Source: Ascochyta rabiei
Lineage: Eukaryota; Ascomycota; Dothideomycetes; Pleosporales; Didymellaceae
NCBI RefSeq assembly: GCF_004011695.2
Contig: NC_082415.1
Span: 1,240,001 to 1,304,000 of the forward strand
Direction of reading: 5' to 3'
DNA: 64,000 bases
The position numbers and the translations under genes were made by a program. Below are positions 1-12,485 of this stretch, piece by piece (within the stretch, counting starts at the first letter, position 1; the number at the start of each line of letters is the position of its first letter). The notes below the pieces were generated by a model, which had not been told where the DNA came from, searched no databases, and saw nothing but the letters and a program-made list of their open reading frames with translations.

Positions 1-215
1 GAGCGGAGCGTGGCCCAGAACAGAAGGTTGTGTCGAAACGTCGATCACTCAAACCCCAGATACCAAGGTACCTGCCAAGCTGGGAGTGGTTGCTTAATTT
101 AATTGTGGAAGTGTATGGCTCCACCTAGTATTGGCTCATCGTGTTGAGTGTAGATGAGATTTGTGCACATCGCTACCACACCATTGCCTCCTGCCACGCT
201 TACTGCAATGCTTGT

Positions 216-221
216 TATAAA
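216..221 (+). promoter_or_regulatory. TATA box of the aspartic protease gene
   Basis: TATAAA lies 118 bp upstream of the protease ATG at 339, a plausible distance for a fungal TATA element with a short 5' leader. This rests on sequence and position only. Confidence 0.45.
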
Positions 222-338
222 GCCAAGTCGGTTTCCTCGTCTTGGATCTCATCCTCCAGCAGGCTTCATCGGCATTACTTCGATCAACCATCCTTTCGCT
301 TTAGATTATCGCTTCCGTTCATCCACCGGTTATCGAAC

Positions 339-1712
339 ATGCCTTCCTTCACCTACCTCACCGCGGTTCTCGCCCTGACCAGCGCAGTGGCTGCCACTCC
401 CCTCCAGAAGCGCGACACCTTCTCTGTTGAGCAGGTCAAGCACAAGCTCCAGCTGAAGAACGGTCCCGCTCAGATCGCAAAGGCTCTGCGCAAACACAAC
501 AAAGCCGTTCCTGCGCACATCCAGTCTGCTGCTGATGCTCGTGCCAACGTACGTCGAACACGTGATTTGTACACTGCCGTTCTGATATTGCTAGACCGCC
601 TCTGCTGTCATAAGTGGCTCAGAGCCCGCCAACCCCAACAGCGACTACGACGAGTCCTACCTCAGCCCGGTCACCGTTGGAACCACCAATGTCAACCTTG
701 ACTTTGACACTGGATCTTCTGATCTGTGAGTAGAAGCACGTATGCTCTAGCCGTGGGATGGTACTGACAATGGGACAGCTGGGTCTTCTCGTCCCTGCAG
801 GCCTCTTCACAGCTTTCGGGTCACGACTACTACAAGGTCGATCCCTCCAAGCTCAAGAGCGGCTACTCATGGAAAATCAGCTACGGTGACGGGTAAGTGA
901 AGTGTTACCTTGTAAATCTGCGAACAAGAATGCTGATCACCTGCAGTTCCGGAGCGTCTGGTAAGGTCTACGCTGATACGGTCACCGTTGCCGGCGTCAC
1001 AGCCACCTCCCAGGCTGTAGAGGCTGCTTCATCTGTCTCCACAGAATTCGCCCAGGACGTGGACACCGACGGTCTCCTCGGTCTCGCTTTCAGCAGCCTC
1101 AACAGGGTCACGCCCGTTGCTCAGAAGACCTTCTTCGACACGGTCAAGTCTTCGCTCGCCAAGGAGCTGTTCGCTGTGAACCTCAAGTACCATGCCGCCG
1201 GTACCTACGACTTCGGTTTCATCGACACGGCCAAGTACACCGGTCCCATCACGTACGTCAACGTCGACAACAGCCAAGGTTTCTGGGGCTTCACCGCATC
1301 CGGCTACTCGGTCGGCTCCGGCGCAACCGTTAGGTCCAGCATCGACGGCATTGTCGACACTGGCACAACCCTGATCGTGATTGACTCGGGCATCGTGGAT
1401 GCGTACTACGCCAAGGTCAGCAGCGCCACGTTTGACAACAGCCAGGGCGGTTACGTGTTCCCTTGCTCGACCGTTCTGCCCAACTTCTCCATCATCGTCG
1501 GTGGCGTCGCCCAGGTTGTGCCCGGAAAGTTCATCAACTACGCCCCCATCTCTTCGGGCTCCGAGACTTGCTTCGGTGGCATCCAGTCCAACGACGGTCT
1601 CGACACGAACATCTTCGGCGACATCTTCCTCAAGAGCAAGTACGTTGTCCACGACGTCTCCACGGGCACTCCCCGCCTCGGTTTCGCGCAGCAGGCTGGT
1701 GTATCCGCCTAA
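339..1712 (+). CDS. Secreted aspartic endopeptidase (aspergillopepsin/penicillopepsin type, family A1)
   Basis: Exons are 339-548, 595-725, 779-892 and 947-1712, giving 406 residues. The protein starts with a hydrophobic signal peptide (about residues 1-20, ending ..AVAATP) and a propeptide with a KR dibasic site at about residue 24. The mature enzyme carries both A1 catalytic motifs, DTGSSD (Asp108) and DTGTT (Asp289), and a Cys pair late in the C-terminal lobe. The family consists of pepsin-like proteases secreted by moulds that cut proteins at acidic pH, and the propeptide is removed autocatalytically. The length matches Aspergillus pepA-type enzymes. An in-frame upstream ATG at 141 was not used because the signal peptide begins at 339. 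No glycolipid-anchor signal is visible, so a freely secreted enzyme is expected. Its neighbours are unrelated. Confidence 0.95.
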
Positions 1713-3924
1713 GAAGGCACATGGCTCGCCCTATTAACCATTGGATCCGGGCATTATGGCCGACAAGCATATGCGTGTCATAAGTCGAAGCACGAGCACG
1801 AGCACGAGCAGACACGTGACGGCACACAAGGCAACGTCTCATGCAGCTGTGGGATTGGGCGCGAAGGATTCGCACCTGCAAGTCATAATGACATTGACGG
1901 TGAAGAAGGGCCGATTGCGAGGCACTCTAATTCTTACTATATTTCTCTCTTACATTTTGCTCGGCATGCCGAACCCAGCTCATGTCTTCCCGTAGTCTCT
2001 ACTTCTAGCCCGCAACACGATGATGATGAATCTTACCCCTTTTTGGTCCAAATGCTTCTGCCGTCTGCATTGCACCGTGAAGTGACAGAGCGACTTGCCG
2101 GATAGGATCTGGAAAGATGCAGTGAGCGCTCGGCTAAAAGGTTATCTAGAACGTGCTGTTTGCATACTGCTCCTGCCGTGCGACAACGCCATGCGTTGCT
2201 GACGTGCATACACTGCGCGGAGTTGCAGCCGTGGGGCCATCGTTGGAAGATGCAGATGCAGATGCAGATGCGCAGCATTGGTTCTGCAGTATCAGACTAC
2301 GGCCTGCCGCTGCGGCAGACGGCATGGTCGTAAGTAGCATAGCCTCTCGTTGGGTTCGCGAGCCTCTGTTTGTGCAGACTATGCTCGGCTTTGGCTGTGC
2401 AATTTTGGGCTGCACGAGCACGGAGTTCAAAGCTGAATGCCAAAGAAAGAAGAGAAAAAGAAAAGTGTGGCGAGGGAGGCCTTTGGCTTGCTCCAGAACG
2501 TACGTCGCCGTTGGGTTTGCAGTGATCCTGGTCGTTTTTGCCGCCATGTGGACATCTCACGTAGACCGCTAGAACCTGCCTTCTTTGGCGGGTAATGGCG
2601 ACACCCGCTCGCCACCTTGGATAACAAGGCTTTGTGGATCAAGGCTGTGGTGAGAGATATGCATCATGGAGGTGTGTATCCTGTGAGAAGTCGCTTCTTG
2701 CAATGTTGGTGCGATGCGTAGTTTGGCGCCCTCTGCTCACTGCTCCTATCTGAGTGAGTGCACCCTTCAGCTGGGATGCTTGGCAGGTACACCGCCGAAA
2801 CTGACCTCCGTCACGCGGAAGCATCGTTTCGGGCTTCTCGAGGTCAGCTCTTCACGGTGCAAGCGAAATTCAGATACAGGGTTAACTCTGCACGACCCGC
2901 GGTGGCGGACACAAACCACCTTGTGCTCGTGCTCGTAGGGGGTAAACCTCCCTTGCTTCCAGTGCTGACTGACCCCACCCAAGCATCATGCGGAATTTGC
3001 GTTTGAAGAACGTGCCTTGCTAGAGGCGTAAGCACCCCTTGCCCAGTGCATGCATGCAGCTTCTCCCAGACACAGTGGTGGAGACAAAGATTTGGAGAAA
3101 AATGACCGCTCAATCAGAGGCCGGGTATCAGTTTCAGTCGAAAAAGTGACCGTCAAATCAGGTTCCATGCCGAGCGAACCCCTCGCTTAGCGGCAGGCAG
3201 GGTAGTTGTCTTGACGGCCGTGGGCCGCAAGTCCTGAGACTCGGGCCGGACAAGAGGATGTTATCGATGAATTGACTCGCAGACCCAAGTCCTCAAATTT
3301 GTGAGTGCGGGGAGCCGGAAAGAGACGCTAGTGCCACGTGTAGTAGGTATTCTGCATACCTGCAAGTGGCGAGTACATGCGGCGCGTGATTAGTATTGGT
3401 GGCTTGCAGGCAACCAGGCGCGATAGACGCGCAAGGTGACGTGCGAACCGATACCTCGGGAAGCCAGTCGAAGCTGGATGAGTGGAACGATATGTTGCCT
3501 TGTCGGCCTCGAATAACCAGATTGTTTGATTGGAACGTTGGTTTTGCTGGTACGCTGTAAGCTGCCGCTGTATTTCCAAGTGAAGCCTTCATGTGATGTG
3601 CTGCAACTTGAGATTCCAGAAGCGGCCACAAACGTTTTAACATATCACGAGCGGTCACATAAGACAAGCAGATGGATCGAAACAGCACTTGCAAAAAACT
3701 GGGGTGGAGGTTTGTGTTGGCTTTGTTTGGTACGTGTGTCTCTGTAGTCTCGTCGCTCCTGCGGCGGCACTATTGCCTGATATGTTTTATAATCAGCGAC
3801 TGATCCCGTATCAGGTTGGACCGTGCTGTGCGCTGGGTTTCTCAGTCATGCCTCGGCGACAACAGGACCAGATCGTGCTGGTCCGCTATTGGTTGGTAGT
3901 GGGTCACTTCTGCCGTGCGACTGT
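1713..3924. other. Intergenic, no supported gene
   Basis: This gap lies between the convergent 3' ends of the protease and SEC65. It holds a short hexamer repeat at 2248-2271 but no reading frame with family-like composition and splice signals. A 139-codon frame at 2153-2572 is judged to be chance. Confidence 0.5.
2248..2271. repeat. Short (GATGCA)n hexamer tandem
   Basis: Four consecutive copies of a GATGCA-type hexamer are visible in non-coding DNA. Confidence 0.7.
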
Positions 3925-4689
3925 TCACTTCTTCTTTTTGTCCTTCTTCTTCTTGCTTTCTGTACCGCTGCTTGCGCCGCTCTCGCCTCCTCCAATCTGG
4001 CCTTGCATCTCTGCCATCATATCCTGTAGGAAGTTCTCCGAGACACCGCCTCCTGTGATGGCGGGTGAGTGGAGCGGCAGAATCTTGTTCAGCTTCCATC
4101 CGTGGGGGACTGCAGGCTCTGGCATCTCCTTCGGTATGGGCATACCGTGGATAGGTAGCCTGAAGGGCGTGTTTCGCTGTGTAGGGTGTTGCTTAAGGTA
4201 TTGCGCAATGAGGATGTAGAGATGGTGCTTGTTGTTGACGTCCTTGTCGATCAGCTGGCCGTCCTTCTTCAGCAAGACTCGGACTCGTCCAGGGTTTGCC
4301 CAGTCCTTGGGGTGTGTCTTATCAGGCTCAAAGACGGTGCTCAGTCCCAGGTTTGCAGCAGCGTCGGCCATTTCGCGGGCCAAGGGGTTCTCTACTGCAA
4401 GCTCCTGGCCAACACGTCGCCCCTCTGCCCTTGACTTCGACTTGTCAAAGTACACCGGATACAGGCACTGGTAGTGCTTGGACTTTTCGCGGTCTGTCGA
4501 AGTTTTGACGTTGGGCCCTTGGGGCTGCAGCATCTCCTGGCGGTCCTGGTGGAGGGCGGACGCAGGGACATTTCTCGCCGTAATGATCTCGTCGACCTTT
4601 CGTGCAGCCAGTAGCTCGTTCATGTCGTCAATGTCCATCTCGGAGGGGTCGCTGTCAGACTCGCTGACTTCCTCTATGCGGGGGTTCAT
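3925..4689 (-). CDS. SEC65: Signal recognition particle subunit SEC65 (SRP19)
   Basis: A single exon encodes 254 residues. The core has the SRP19 fold signature: a YPVYFDKSKS segment, then a RRVGQELAVENP stretch at about 95-110, a PKDWANPGRVRV strand and a HHLYILIAQYLKQHP helix. The N-terminus is an acidic SDSDPSEMD segment typical of fungal homologues, and the C-terminus is a lysine-rich tail. SRP19 binds helices 6 and 8 of SRP RNA and prepares the particle to take up SRP54, so the protein acts in co-translational targeting to the endoplasmic reticulum. I chose the ATG at 4689 because MNPRIEEV resembles homologue starts; the frame continues upstream without another ATG nearby. Confidence 0.95.
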   Translation of the reverse strand: MNPRIEEVSESDSDPSEMDIDDMNELLAARKVDEIITARNVPASALHQDRQEMLQPQGPNVKTSTDREKSKHYQCLYPVYFDKSKSRAEGRRVGQELAVENPLAREMADAAANLGLSTVFEPDKTHPKDWANPGRVRVLLKKDGQLIDKDVNNKHHLYILIAQYLKQHPTQRNTPFRLPIHGMPIPKEMPEPAVPHGWKLNKILPLHSPAITGGGVSENFLQDMMAEMQGQIGGGESGASSGTESKKKKDKKKK

Positions 4690-6539
4690 CGTGTGCAATG
4701 TGTCCTGGCGGTGTCAGCGACGTGCCTGCAGGTCAATTGCCTCGCGCAAAAAGCACCCACTCGGTGTTCGGCCACGGTTGGCTCGGATTGTGCGCGTCGT
4801 TGGACGTGGCAGATGCTGGCGGCGCTGCTAGCTTGTCGATGTGGGGAAGTCCGTCCAGATGCTTGGCGGGGAAGTTGCGACGTGGGACTGTGGAAAGAAG
4901 TTTGGATGTCGGCACGGAGTGCCAAGCCGGGCCGAGCGATCGCCCTTCGGAACGGCATCATCTTCGTCGACCACAGTCCCTCGCTCCGGCCGCGACTTCC
5001 AATCATTGCCCTCTCCTGCAGCGCGGCTATTTCAACGTCCTCGACCATGATCCATGCAGCCACATCGCGCCATCAAGCCGTGCATTCAACCTGACCCGTG
5101 TCCACGGCGACTCTCGACTCCGCCTATTGGCCCTTGACTTGGCGGCCATATCTAACCGTGTAGACCGGTGTCCATGAGTCTTGCATGTTGACCGATAACC
5201 ACGCAGCAAATCATGCTGTTACACCACCAAACATGCCTCTTAGACGATTACCGGCTGTTCGGTGCTTGGCCTGACGCCACGATTGTGCCATCCCTGCAAG
5301 TGATCAGAGGCTCAAGCAAGTGACACAAGGCCGCCAGAAACCAGTATTCCTAGAACGACTGCATCCCGTTTTCGTCCCCCCGCCCTAGTGGTTCTTTGTC
5401 CACTTGAGCAGCATTAGTGAGTGCGGGTACGCTGCTAAGCAGAAGGGGGCCGTAGCATACTCAAGGCCCTATCTCACGGATGCCAACGCAAGCACCACTA
5501 GCTGCTCACGGTCGACTCGGTGCCACGGCGACTCGGTCGTCTACGGGTCGGACTAAGAAGCGGTCAGTTTGCGTTACATCCACACGAAGTCATGTGCGCA
5601 TTGTTGCCGGGCGTTCAAATGTGCGCCTTGAAGGGCCATGCCTCGCCGACTACAAGGCTTCAGCCTTCAGTACGTTTGTCACACAAGTACCTCGGCTGCA
5701 ATTGACACTGTCTTGTCAGGAACATATGCAAGCGACCGGAAGTTTCAACAACGGCTATGTTCGACATCTCTCGCACCCATGTTGCAAGCTATGCAGCAAA
5801 CCCCCGCTTGCTGGGGCCAGCTCTTGGCCATTGGCCAACTCCCTCCAGTACGATCTGCAATGAAGGAATTTGGCAAAGTTTCCGAACGTCCAGATATACT
5901 CCGATCAATCCCAGTCAACCACGGCATGCAGCTGTTTGCCGCTAACTGCAAGTAACCTGGCATGCATGAATCCGCGTGGTGGCTTACCTTCCGTGGCTCC
6001 GGTATCTGTGCCGCTCCGTTTGATTTGAAGTATTCTCGTCGAACGAGTTGACAGTCGTGTACCAAGCAGCATCGAATGGGGAAAGCCCAACGCAGATATT
6101 AATCCGATTGGACTTTCTCACAATCCTTTGATAGCTATCATCGTTACGCTTATTGTCATCCGGCTGGCCTCACTTCTACACCGCAATTGTGCCTACGCAT
6201 GAGTGCAACTGCGTGTCAGAATCGTAGCCTAGAGCAGCAAGGCTTCAGAGTTGCATGTCTGCAGGGTCCGGACGGCCCGATCAGGAAAGTTCGGTGTGCC
6301 GAGAGTAATAGTTTGGTAGTGATGGCATTTCTGAGAGGGGTCTTTCTACAGGGCACCTGCTCGATCACATTGGTTCCCGCTGTTGCTGCTAGGCACGGCG
6401 CGGTAAGTATAAAGATGACAGTAAGCGCAACTATTTTGACAACTCACTCTTTCATTTTAACTCCATCCTAGGCAGGCCTCAGCTACGTCTGCACAACAGC
6501 TGCCAGTCACTTCGATATTCATCCCGTCTAGAAGTCAAC
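4690..6539. other. Intergenic region upstream of SEC65 and the aminotransferase
   Basis: This 1.85 kb between divergent genes should contain both promoters. I see no supported gene, tRNA or strong repeat. Confidence 0.5.
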
Positions 6540-8301
6540 ATGCCATCTGCAATCATGGTGCCTTCCAGCACACGAAAACCGCAACGAGTCATGCCTCGCC
6601 GTAGTTCGAGGCCAACCACAATGGCGGGCAGATCGCATCTCTTCAATCGTAGTGTCAGAAGCACACCATATCGCATCAAGCGTGCCTCGGCGCAGACACT
6701 TCATTTCGAAAATGGCTGGAACGTGCTAGATGCGTCTGGAGGTGCTGCAGTGACAGGCATTGGGCATCTCAGTACGAGGGTCGAGCAGGTCATGATGAAG
6801 ACTCTCAAGAGGGGCATTTCCTACGTTTCGTCGACGGTGTTCGATACAGACGTCGCAGAAGACCTTGCACGGTTTCTGATTACTTCGACAGATGGCAGAA
6901 TGAGCAAAGCTGTCTTCTACTGCTCGGGTATGTGTGGGAGTAGTGCTTAGCAACATGTGCTGACCATTCCTCCAGGGTCTGAAGCCAATGAGGCAGCCTA
7001 CAAGCTCGCTCTGCAGTACCACGCCAAGGAGAAAGCGAACCCTGAGCCAACTCGTACTCTGTTCATTGCCCGAGACCGTTCGTATCATGGAGCCACTCTC
7101 GGTGCTCTTGACATCAGCGGCCACAAAGGACGACGGGAGTTGTACGAGCCTGCCTTGCCACGCAATGCACACCACATCTCGCCATGTTATTCTTACCGTG
7201 GTCTTCAGTCGGGGGAAACAGCTGCCGAGTACGTGACACGCCTGAAGAACGAGCTGGAACAGAAGATCAAGGATCTGGGCTCCGAGAACGTGGCTGCTTT
7301 CATATGCGAGCCTGTGGTCGGTGCTGTGAGTTTGTGATTTCTTGAGCCCTTTGTTTTGAGGTTATAGGGACAGAGGGCACTGGATACATGCGACCCTGAG
7401 TCTGCCCAGGCGCCTCTAGATGGAAGTAATGTGACGCTATTCAAGAGCCACTATTACTGACTGCACTCGTAGGCACTTGGCTGCGTTCCTGCCGAAGATG
7501 GCTATCTCACAGCCGTGAGAGACGTTTGCGATAAATACGGAGTGCTGCTCATCTTCGACGAAGTCATGTGTGGGATGGGTCGAACGGGTTATCTGCATGC
7601 CTGGCAGAAGGAAGGAGTTGCACCAGACATCCAACTCGTCGGCAAAGGCCTTGCGGGTGGATTCCAGCCATTATCTGCAATGCTCGTTGGCCCCAAAGTG
7701 AGCGATGCTTTTCAGTATGGTCCAGGGTCTGGCGCTTTCAGTCACGGTCACACCTTCCAAAACTTTCCCCTGGCATGTGCCGCCGGCCTCGAAGTCCAAA
7801 ACATTGTCCAGGAGGAGAGGCTGCTGCAGAATGTCAGAGATAAGGGGTCTAGGCTGTCGAAAATGCTGAAGAAGCGCCTCAGCAACCACCAACATGTTGG
7901 CGATATTCGCGGTGTAGGATTATTCTGGGGTGTAAGTGCCTAAGGAATGACAGTCCGAAGAAAGCACAGAGCTAACACGGTGCAGATTGAGTTCGTCAAG
8001 GACAAGCAGACCAAGGAGCCGTTTCCTGCTAGTATGAAAGTGAACTGGGAAGTATATCTTAAAGGTAGACTACGCACTCACTCTTGCGCGAAGTGTTATT
8101 GACAAGTCGACAGGTCTTGCTCCTCCATACGAGGTCCACGTCTACCCGGGGACGGGTACTGTGGATGGCACAGACGGCGACCACATCCTCATTTCTCCGT
8201 CGTACAACATCACTGACGCCGAAGTTGATGCCATTGTCGACCGTGTAGGTCGACTGGTGGAAGACTATTTTGAGGCGCTCAACATGCCACGCACTCCCTA
8301 G
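6540..8301 (+). CDS. PLP-dependent aminotransferase, class III
   Basis: Five exons (6540-6927, 6976-7325, 7473-7931, 7986-8064, 8114-8301) give 487 residues. The class III hallmarks are present: SGSEANE for cofactor phosphate contact at about 130, SYHGAT, the FDEVMCGMGRTG motif whose Asp pairs with the pyridine nitrogen, and LVGKGLAGGF, where Lys304 should form the Schiff base. These enzymes move an amino group between an omega-amine or amino acid and a 2-oxo acid. The GMGRTG motif and overall layout fit omega-aminotransferases, but the substrate cannot be read from sequence; GABA, beta-alanine and diamines are all possible. The N-terminus is basic and rich in Arg and Ser, so mitochondrial import is conceivable. 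All introns have GT-AG ends. Confidence 0.93.
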
Positions 8302-8686
8302 CGCACACGTGATTCTTACTATGCGGCTTACACTGCAAATGACTCGCAACGAATTGCGACTTACGACACACGTCTTGCTTCCGGTTCTGTCGTTGCTAGT
8401 CAGCATGGAATCACGGCAAGGGAAAAGGGGGGAAAATGGGCTGGCTATCTGAATTCGCTGTTTGCGTACTCGGGTCATGGTAATTTTTGTATCCTACACA
8501 AGTACGGCCAGGACAGTAAGCCGTTTGTGCAAATGTCACGCTGGCGCGGCGTGTGAGAGCCGACAATGACGTTATTGGTGGAGAGGTGTGTGATGTGCAT
8601 CGAGAACTCTGCGGTGCAGAAATGACACCGTTTTGGTACGTTTGCAAAACATGTGTGCTGCAACACTTTTCTACCAGGGCCTAGCA

Positions 8687-8699
8687 GGGGGGGGGGGGG
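8687..8699. repeat. Poly-G run (G13)
   Basis: Thirteen consecutive G residues sit in non-coding DNA. The length may be affected by sequencing error. Confidence 0.8.
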
Positions 8700-9166
8700 T
8701 AATTGATTGGGGGGAATCGATGTCGAGGGCCTGCCTCGGCAGATGGAAAGTATCGAACTATTAGCATCGTGTGATTTTGTGGCTTGGAACGGGCGTCGTA
8801 GGTCAGTAAGTTATCTCTGTGTTGACGTGCCACCCCTTTTCTCACTCATGAACCTTGTGCGTGTGAAGGACTCGGTTTAGATTGATCTGCGACAGGAGGA
8901 GATGGAGCTGAGGGAAGGTGGTGGCCCATGCGTGCGTGCAGTGCACCGTGTGTGGAATCGAGGGACGACCGAATCAAGCCAAGCCCCGGCTGGGCTCTGG
9001 GAATCTACCATACCCAATAGTGGACGTTGGGGTAGTTGTATGGGTCTCCTGGGGACAGCGACTGTTTGATGCATGGGGATGAGGTTATGGAAGAGTAGAG
9101 TTGGATTTGTTTCTATTGTGGAGTGGGCTCGCGACCTTGACGTATTCACGTGAGACGTAGGCCCAC

Positions 9167-9218
9167 GGAGGGGAGGAGGAAGGAGAAGAAGGAGAAGGAG
9201 AAGAGGAGGAAGAAGAGG
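9167..9218. repeat. 52-nt polypurine tract (GGA/GAA-rich)
   Basis: An uninterrupted G/A run made of AGG, GGA and GAA triplets. Such tracts can adopt triplex structures; no function is claimed. Confidence 0.75.
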
Positions 9219-9415
9219 TTGCTGCATGCTGCAGCCTGCTAGTGGTGGGGTGCACAGTCGGCCGTGTGTGAGATGGTGTGAATGTGTGAATAACCGGCGG
9301 AAAGGGCAGGAGGGGCGTAGTCCTGCCTCTCTCGCCCAGGCCGATATTACTGAGAAGCAACGAGCGCAGTCCTCGCGGGCAAGGAGCACTGAAAGGTTGT
9401 GTTTGTTCAAAGCAG

Positions 9416-9457
<42 letters not shown>

Positions 9458-9458
9458 T
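9416..9458. repeat. (CAT)14 microsatellite
   Basis: About fourteen perfect CAT units, followed by degenerate TTAGTGTT-type repeats up to about 9530. Confidence 0.9.
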
Positions 9459-10149
9459 AGTATTAGTGTTATTAGTGTTGTTAGTGTTGTTCGTGTTATT
9501 ATTATTAGTATCATTATTATTATCATTCAACACATCCTCGGTCCTTCCGTGCGGAGTGAGCGGGTAACAGAGATTGAAGCGGCGGGCGCTGTGTTCGGCG
9601 CGCTGCTCTCTCGTTGCTACGCGGACTGGAGTGCGTCAGTGCGGACGAACTAAGACCGCACTGACCCGCCCGATTGATCACCTTGCGGAGTCTGTGGAAA
9701 CCTCGCCTGCGCTGCCAACGACGTGCTCACCCGCTCTGGCATGAGAACAGCGCGCGATTCCTCTTCGTGTGCGAGAGCCCTGCTGCCCCCACCACCTTGA
9801 CCATCACCACCAGCACCACCACCAGCACCACCACGGCCACCTGCCTCTGCCTGCCCCGCCGCCTGACGACTCGCGGCCGCTTCCCTTGCTCTGCACGCAC
9901 GACGCACGCACGCACGCTGGAGGGCTGGCGACTGACTGCGTGCGACGACACGGGCAGCACCACGCACACATACACACGCCGGTCGGTCTACGCATAGGCA
10001 TAGACACCCTCGGCGCTCGCTGCACGGCGGTGCGTCCTCTCTTCCGCCGACGCCCCAGCGTGCGAGCGACGTTCTGCACCCTCGCCCGGCGAGAGCAGTA
10101 GCGCCTCGACGCCAGGCGCGCACCTCGACCGCCGAGCAGCACCGCCGCC

Positions 10150-12485
10150 ATGTCGACGCCCTCGACGGCCACGGCCACGCTGCCGCCCCATCATCAATTC
10201 TATCCTCACCACCAGCCCTACCAGTCGGGCCTGCCCAATGCCACCCAGCTCGCCAACGGCTCTGCGCGAATAGCAAACTCCATGTACAGCGGCTACGCTG
10301 GCGCCGCCTCCAACTCGAACCCGGGCCCTGATCTCCGCCGCACCGCCAGCACCCACAGCAGACACCCCCAGCAGCTGCCGCCCCTCGCCCACCCCGACAT
10401 GGCTGCCCCCGCCGCCGCCAGCGACCATCGCCGGCGGCACCCCGACTGGGCCGACTTCTACAAGAACGGCCTGCCCAAGGAGGTCATTGTCATCGACGAC
10501 GACGACGAAGACCACGACCACGGCCACGACCACGGCCACGACCACGACCACGACCACGCCGACCAGGATCCTGCCGCCCCGCGACAGCCTGCACTGCACC
10601 GCAACGCCACCAACCCCGCCGCACGCCACACTGACAAGAAGCGCAAGACCACGGCCGCCGGCTCCACGGCCTACGACCCCGTCTACAACCAGCACACGTC
10701 GTACTCGACCACCCAGACGCCCTACTACGACTCGCCCAACCACTCCATATCCACAGACAGGACCACGTCCGCCCTCAACACCACCGCCGCCACCTCGCTG
10801 GGCTCGCAGGCCAGCAACACCCACCACATCTCGCCGCTCGAGAACACGGCGGTCGGCCAGAAGAGGAAGCGAACACGTGCTGCCGCCCAGGACGAGGCCA
10901 AGCAGGCAAAGAGACGCGACCTCGACCACGACGACCCCTTCAGCCTGTACCAGCCACCGCCCAACCCCGTCGTCAAGGCCAAGGACGTCTATGTCCAGGT
11001 CGTTGCAGACGTAAGCACCCCGTGCTCCACCCGACTTCTCACCCACACACTGACTCGGCTTAGAAATCAAACTACAAGGACCAGAAGGTCGACGACGAGG
11101 ATGGCCACTACATAGTCGTGCCCGAGGCCGATCTCACAGAGCGATGTATGCAATCCACTCACCACGTCCCGTCCCCCTCGCAGTGCTGACGCATGTACAG
11201 ACCAGATCTTGAAGCTGCTAGGCCAAGGAACCTTTGGCAAGGTGGTGGAGGCCTGGGACAAGAGAAAAGGCACAAAGTGCGCCATCAAGGTCATCCGCTC
11301 CGTGCCAAAATACCGTGACGCCAGCCGCATCGAACTGCGGGTGCTGTCGACTCTGGCGTCGAATGACAAGCACAACGTCAACCGCTGCATCCACCTACGG
11401 GACTGCTTCGACTTCCGCAATCACATCTGCATCGTCACGGACCTCTACGGGCAAAGCGTCTTCGACTTCCTCAAGAGCAATAGCTTCGTGCCCTTCCCAA
11501 GCTCGCACATCCAGAAGTTCGCAAAACAGCTCTTCACCAGCGTCGCCTTCCTGCACGACCTGAACCTCATCCACACCGACCTGAAGCCCGAGAACATTCT
11601 CTTGGTCCAGAACGCCTACCAGACCTTCACATACAATCGCACCGTGCCTTCATCCTCGACCACGGTCAACCGCACAGCAAGACACCGCAAGGTCCTCCTC
11701 GACCCAGAGATACGGCTCATCGATTTTGGGTCGGCTACCTTCAACGACGAGTATCACTCTTCGGTCGTCTCGACAAGACACTACCGTGCGCCAGAAATCA
11801 TCCTCAACTTGGGATGGAGCTTCCCCTGCGACATCTGGAGCATAGGGTGCATTCTGGTCGAGTTCTTCACCGGCGATGCCCTCTTCCAGACGCACGACAA
11901 CCTCGAGCACCTGGCTATGATGGAGGCGGTGTGCGGTGGCAAGATTGACCGAGACATTGTCAGAGCAGTCTACAAGCAAGACCGCACAAACTCTCGCAGC
12001 TCTGCCAATTCGTAAGTTTGCGTTTGCAAGAACAACGACAGCGTTACTGACGGGTGTAGTGCCGCACGATACTTCAAGAACTACAAGCTTGACTATCCCA
12101 ACAACGATATCAACAAGGCTTCGAAGAAGTATGTCAAGGCGATGAAGAAGCTCCATGTACGTCTCCTCTTGCACTGCTCGCTGAGTGCCTCGACTGACAT
12201 GTGCAGGAAACAATACCAGGGCACACGGACTTTAACAAGCAGTTCCTCGACCTCTTGAGACGAATATTCGTGTACGATCCCAAGAAGCGCATCACGGCCA
12301 AGGAGGCGCTGCAGCATCCCTGGTTCAAAGAGTCGCTCATGGACGACGGCACAGAAGCCCATAAGATCCGGCTGGAACGGGAAAAGAAGGCGAGGCGGCA
12401 GGAAGAAGAGCGCCGATACCAGCGAGAACAGCGGGACCGACAAGAGGATGCGCGAGCCCGACAGGAGAACGCACGAGCGTACTAG
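10150..12485 (+). CDS. LKH1: LAMMER-family dual-specificity protein kinase (CLK/Lkh1 type)
   Basis: Exons 10150-11010, 11064-11145, 11201-12011, 12060-12156 and 12207-12485 encode 709 residues. The first 310 residues are low-complexity (Pro, Ser, His), with an Asp/His repeat at about 113-140 and basic KKRK and KRKR clusters that look like nuclear localisation signals. The kinase domain (about 315-660) shows GQGTFGKV, catalytic Lys344, HTDLKPEN (Asp441), IDFGSA (Asp489), the STRHYRAPE activation segment and EHLAMMEAV at 550-558, the signature that names the LAMMER family. These kinases phosphorylate SR splicing factors and influence flocculation, the cell cycle and stress responses in fungi. 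The C-terminal 50 residues are a charged Arg/Glu-rich helix. The insertion at about 455-475 between catalytic and DFG loops is usual for the family. Confidence 0.96.

Larger units (their letters stand above)
8302..10149. other. Intergenic with simple repeats
   Basis: No supported gene. The stretch contains a G13 run, a 52-nt polypurine tract and a (CAT)14 microsatellite, followed by the GC-rich, CA-rich leader of the LAMMER kinase gene. Confidence 0.55.

Noticed and set aside
1029..1652. 207-codon minus-strand frame opposite the protease
   Set aside because: It is the antisense shadow of the protease exon.
2153..2572. 139-codon plus-strand frame
   Set aside because: No homologue-like motifs, and it overlaps a comparable minus-strand frame; likely chance.
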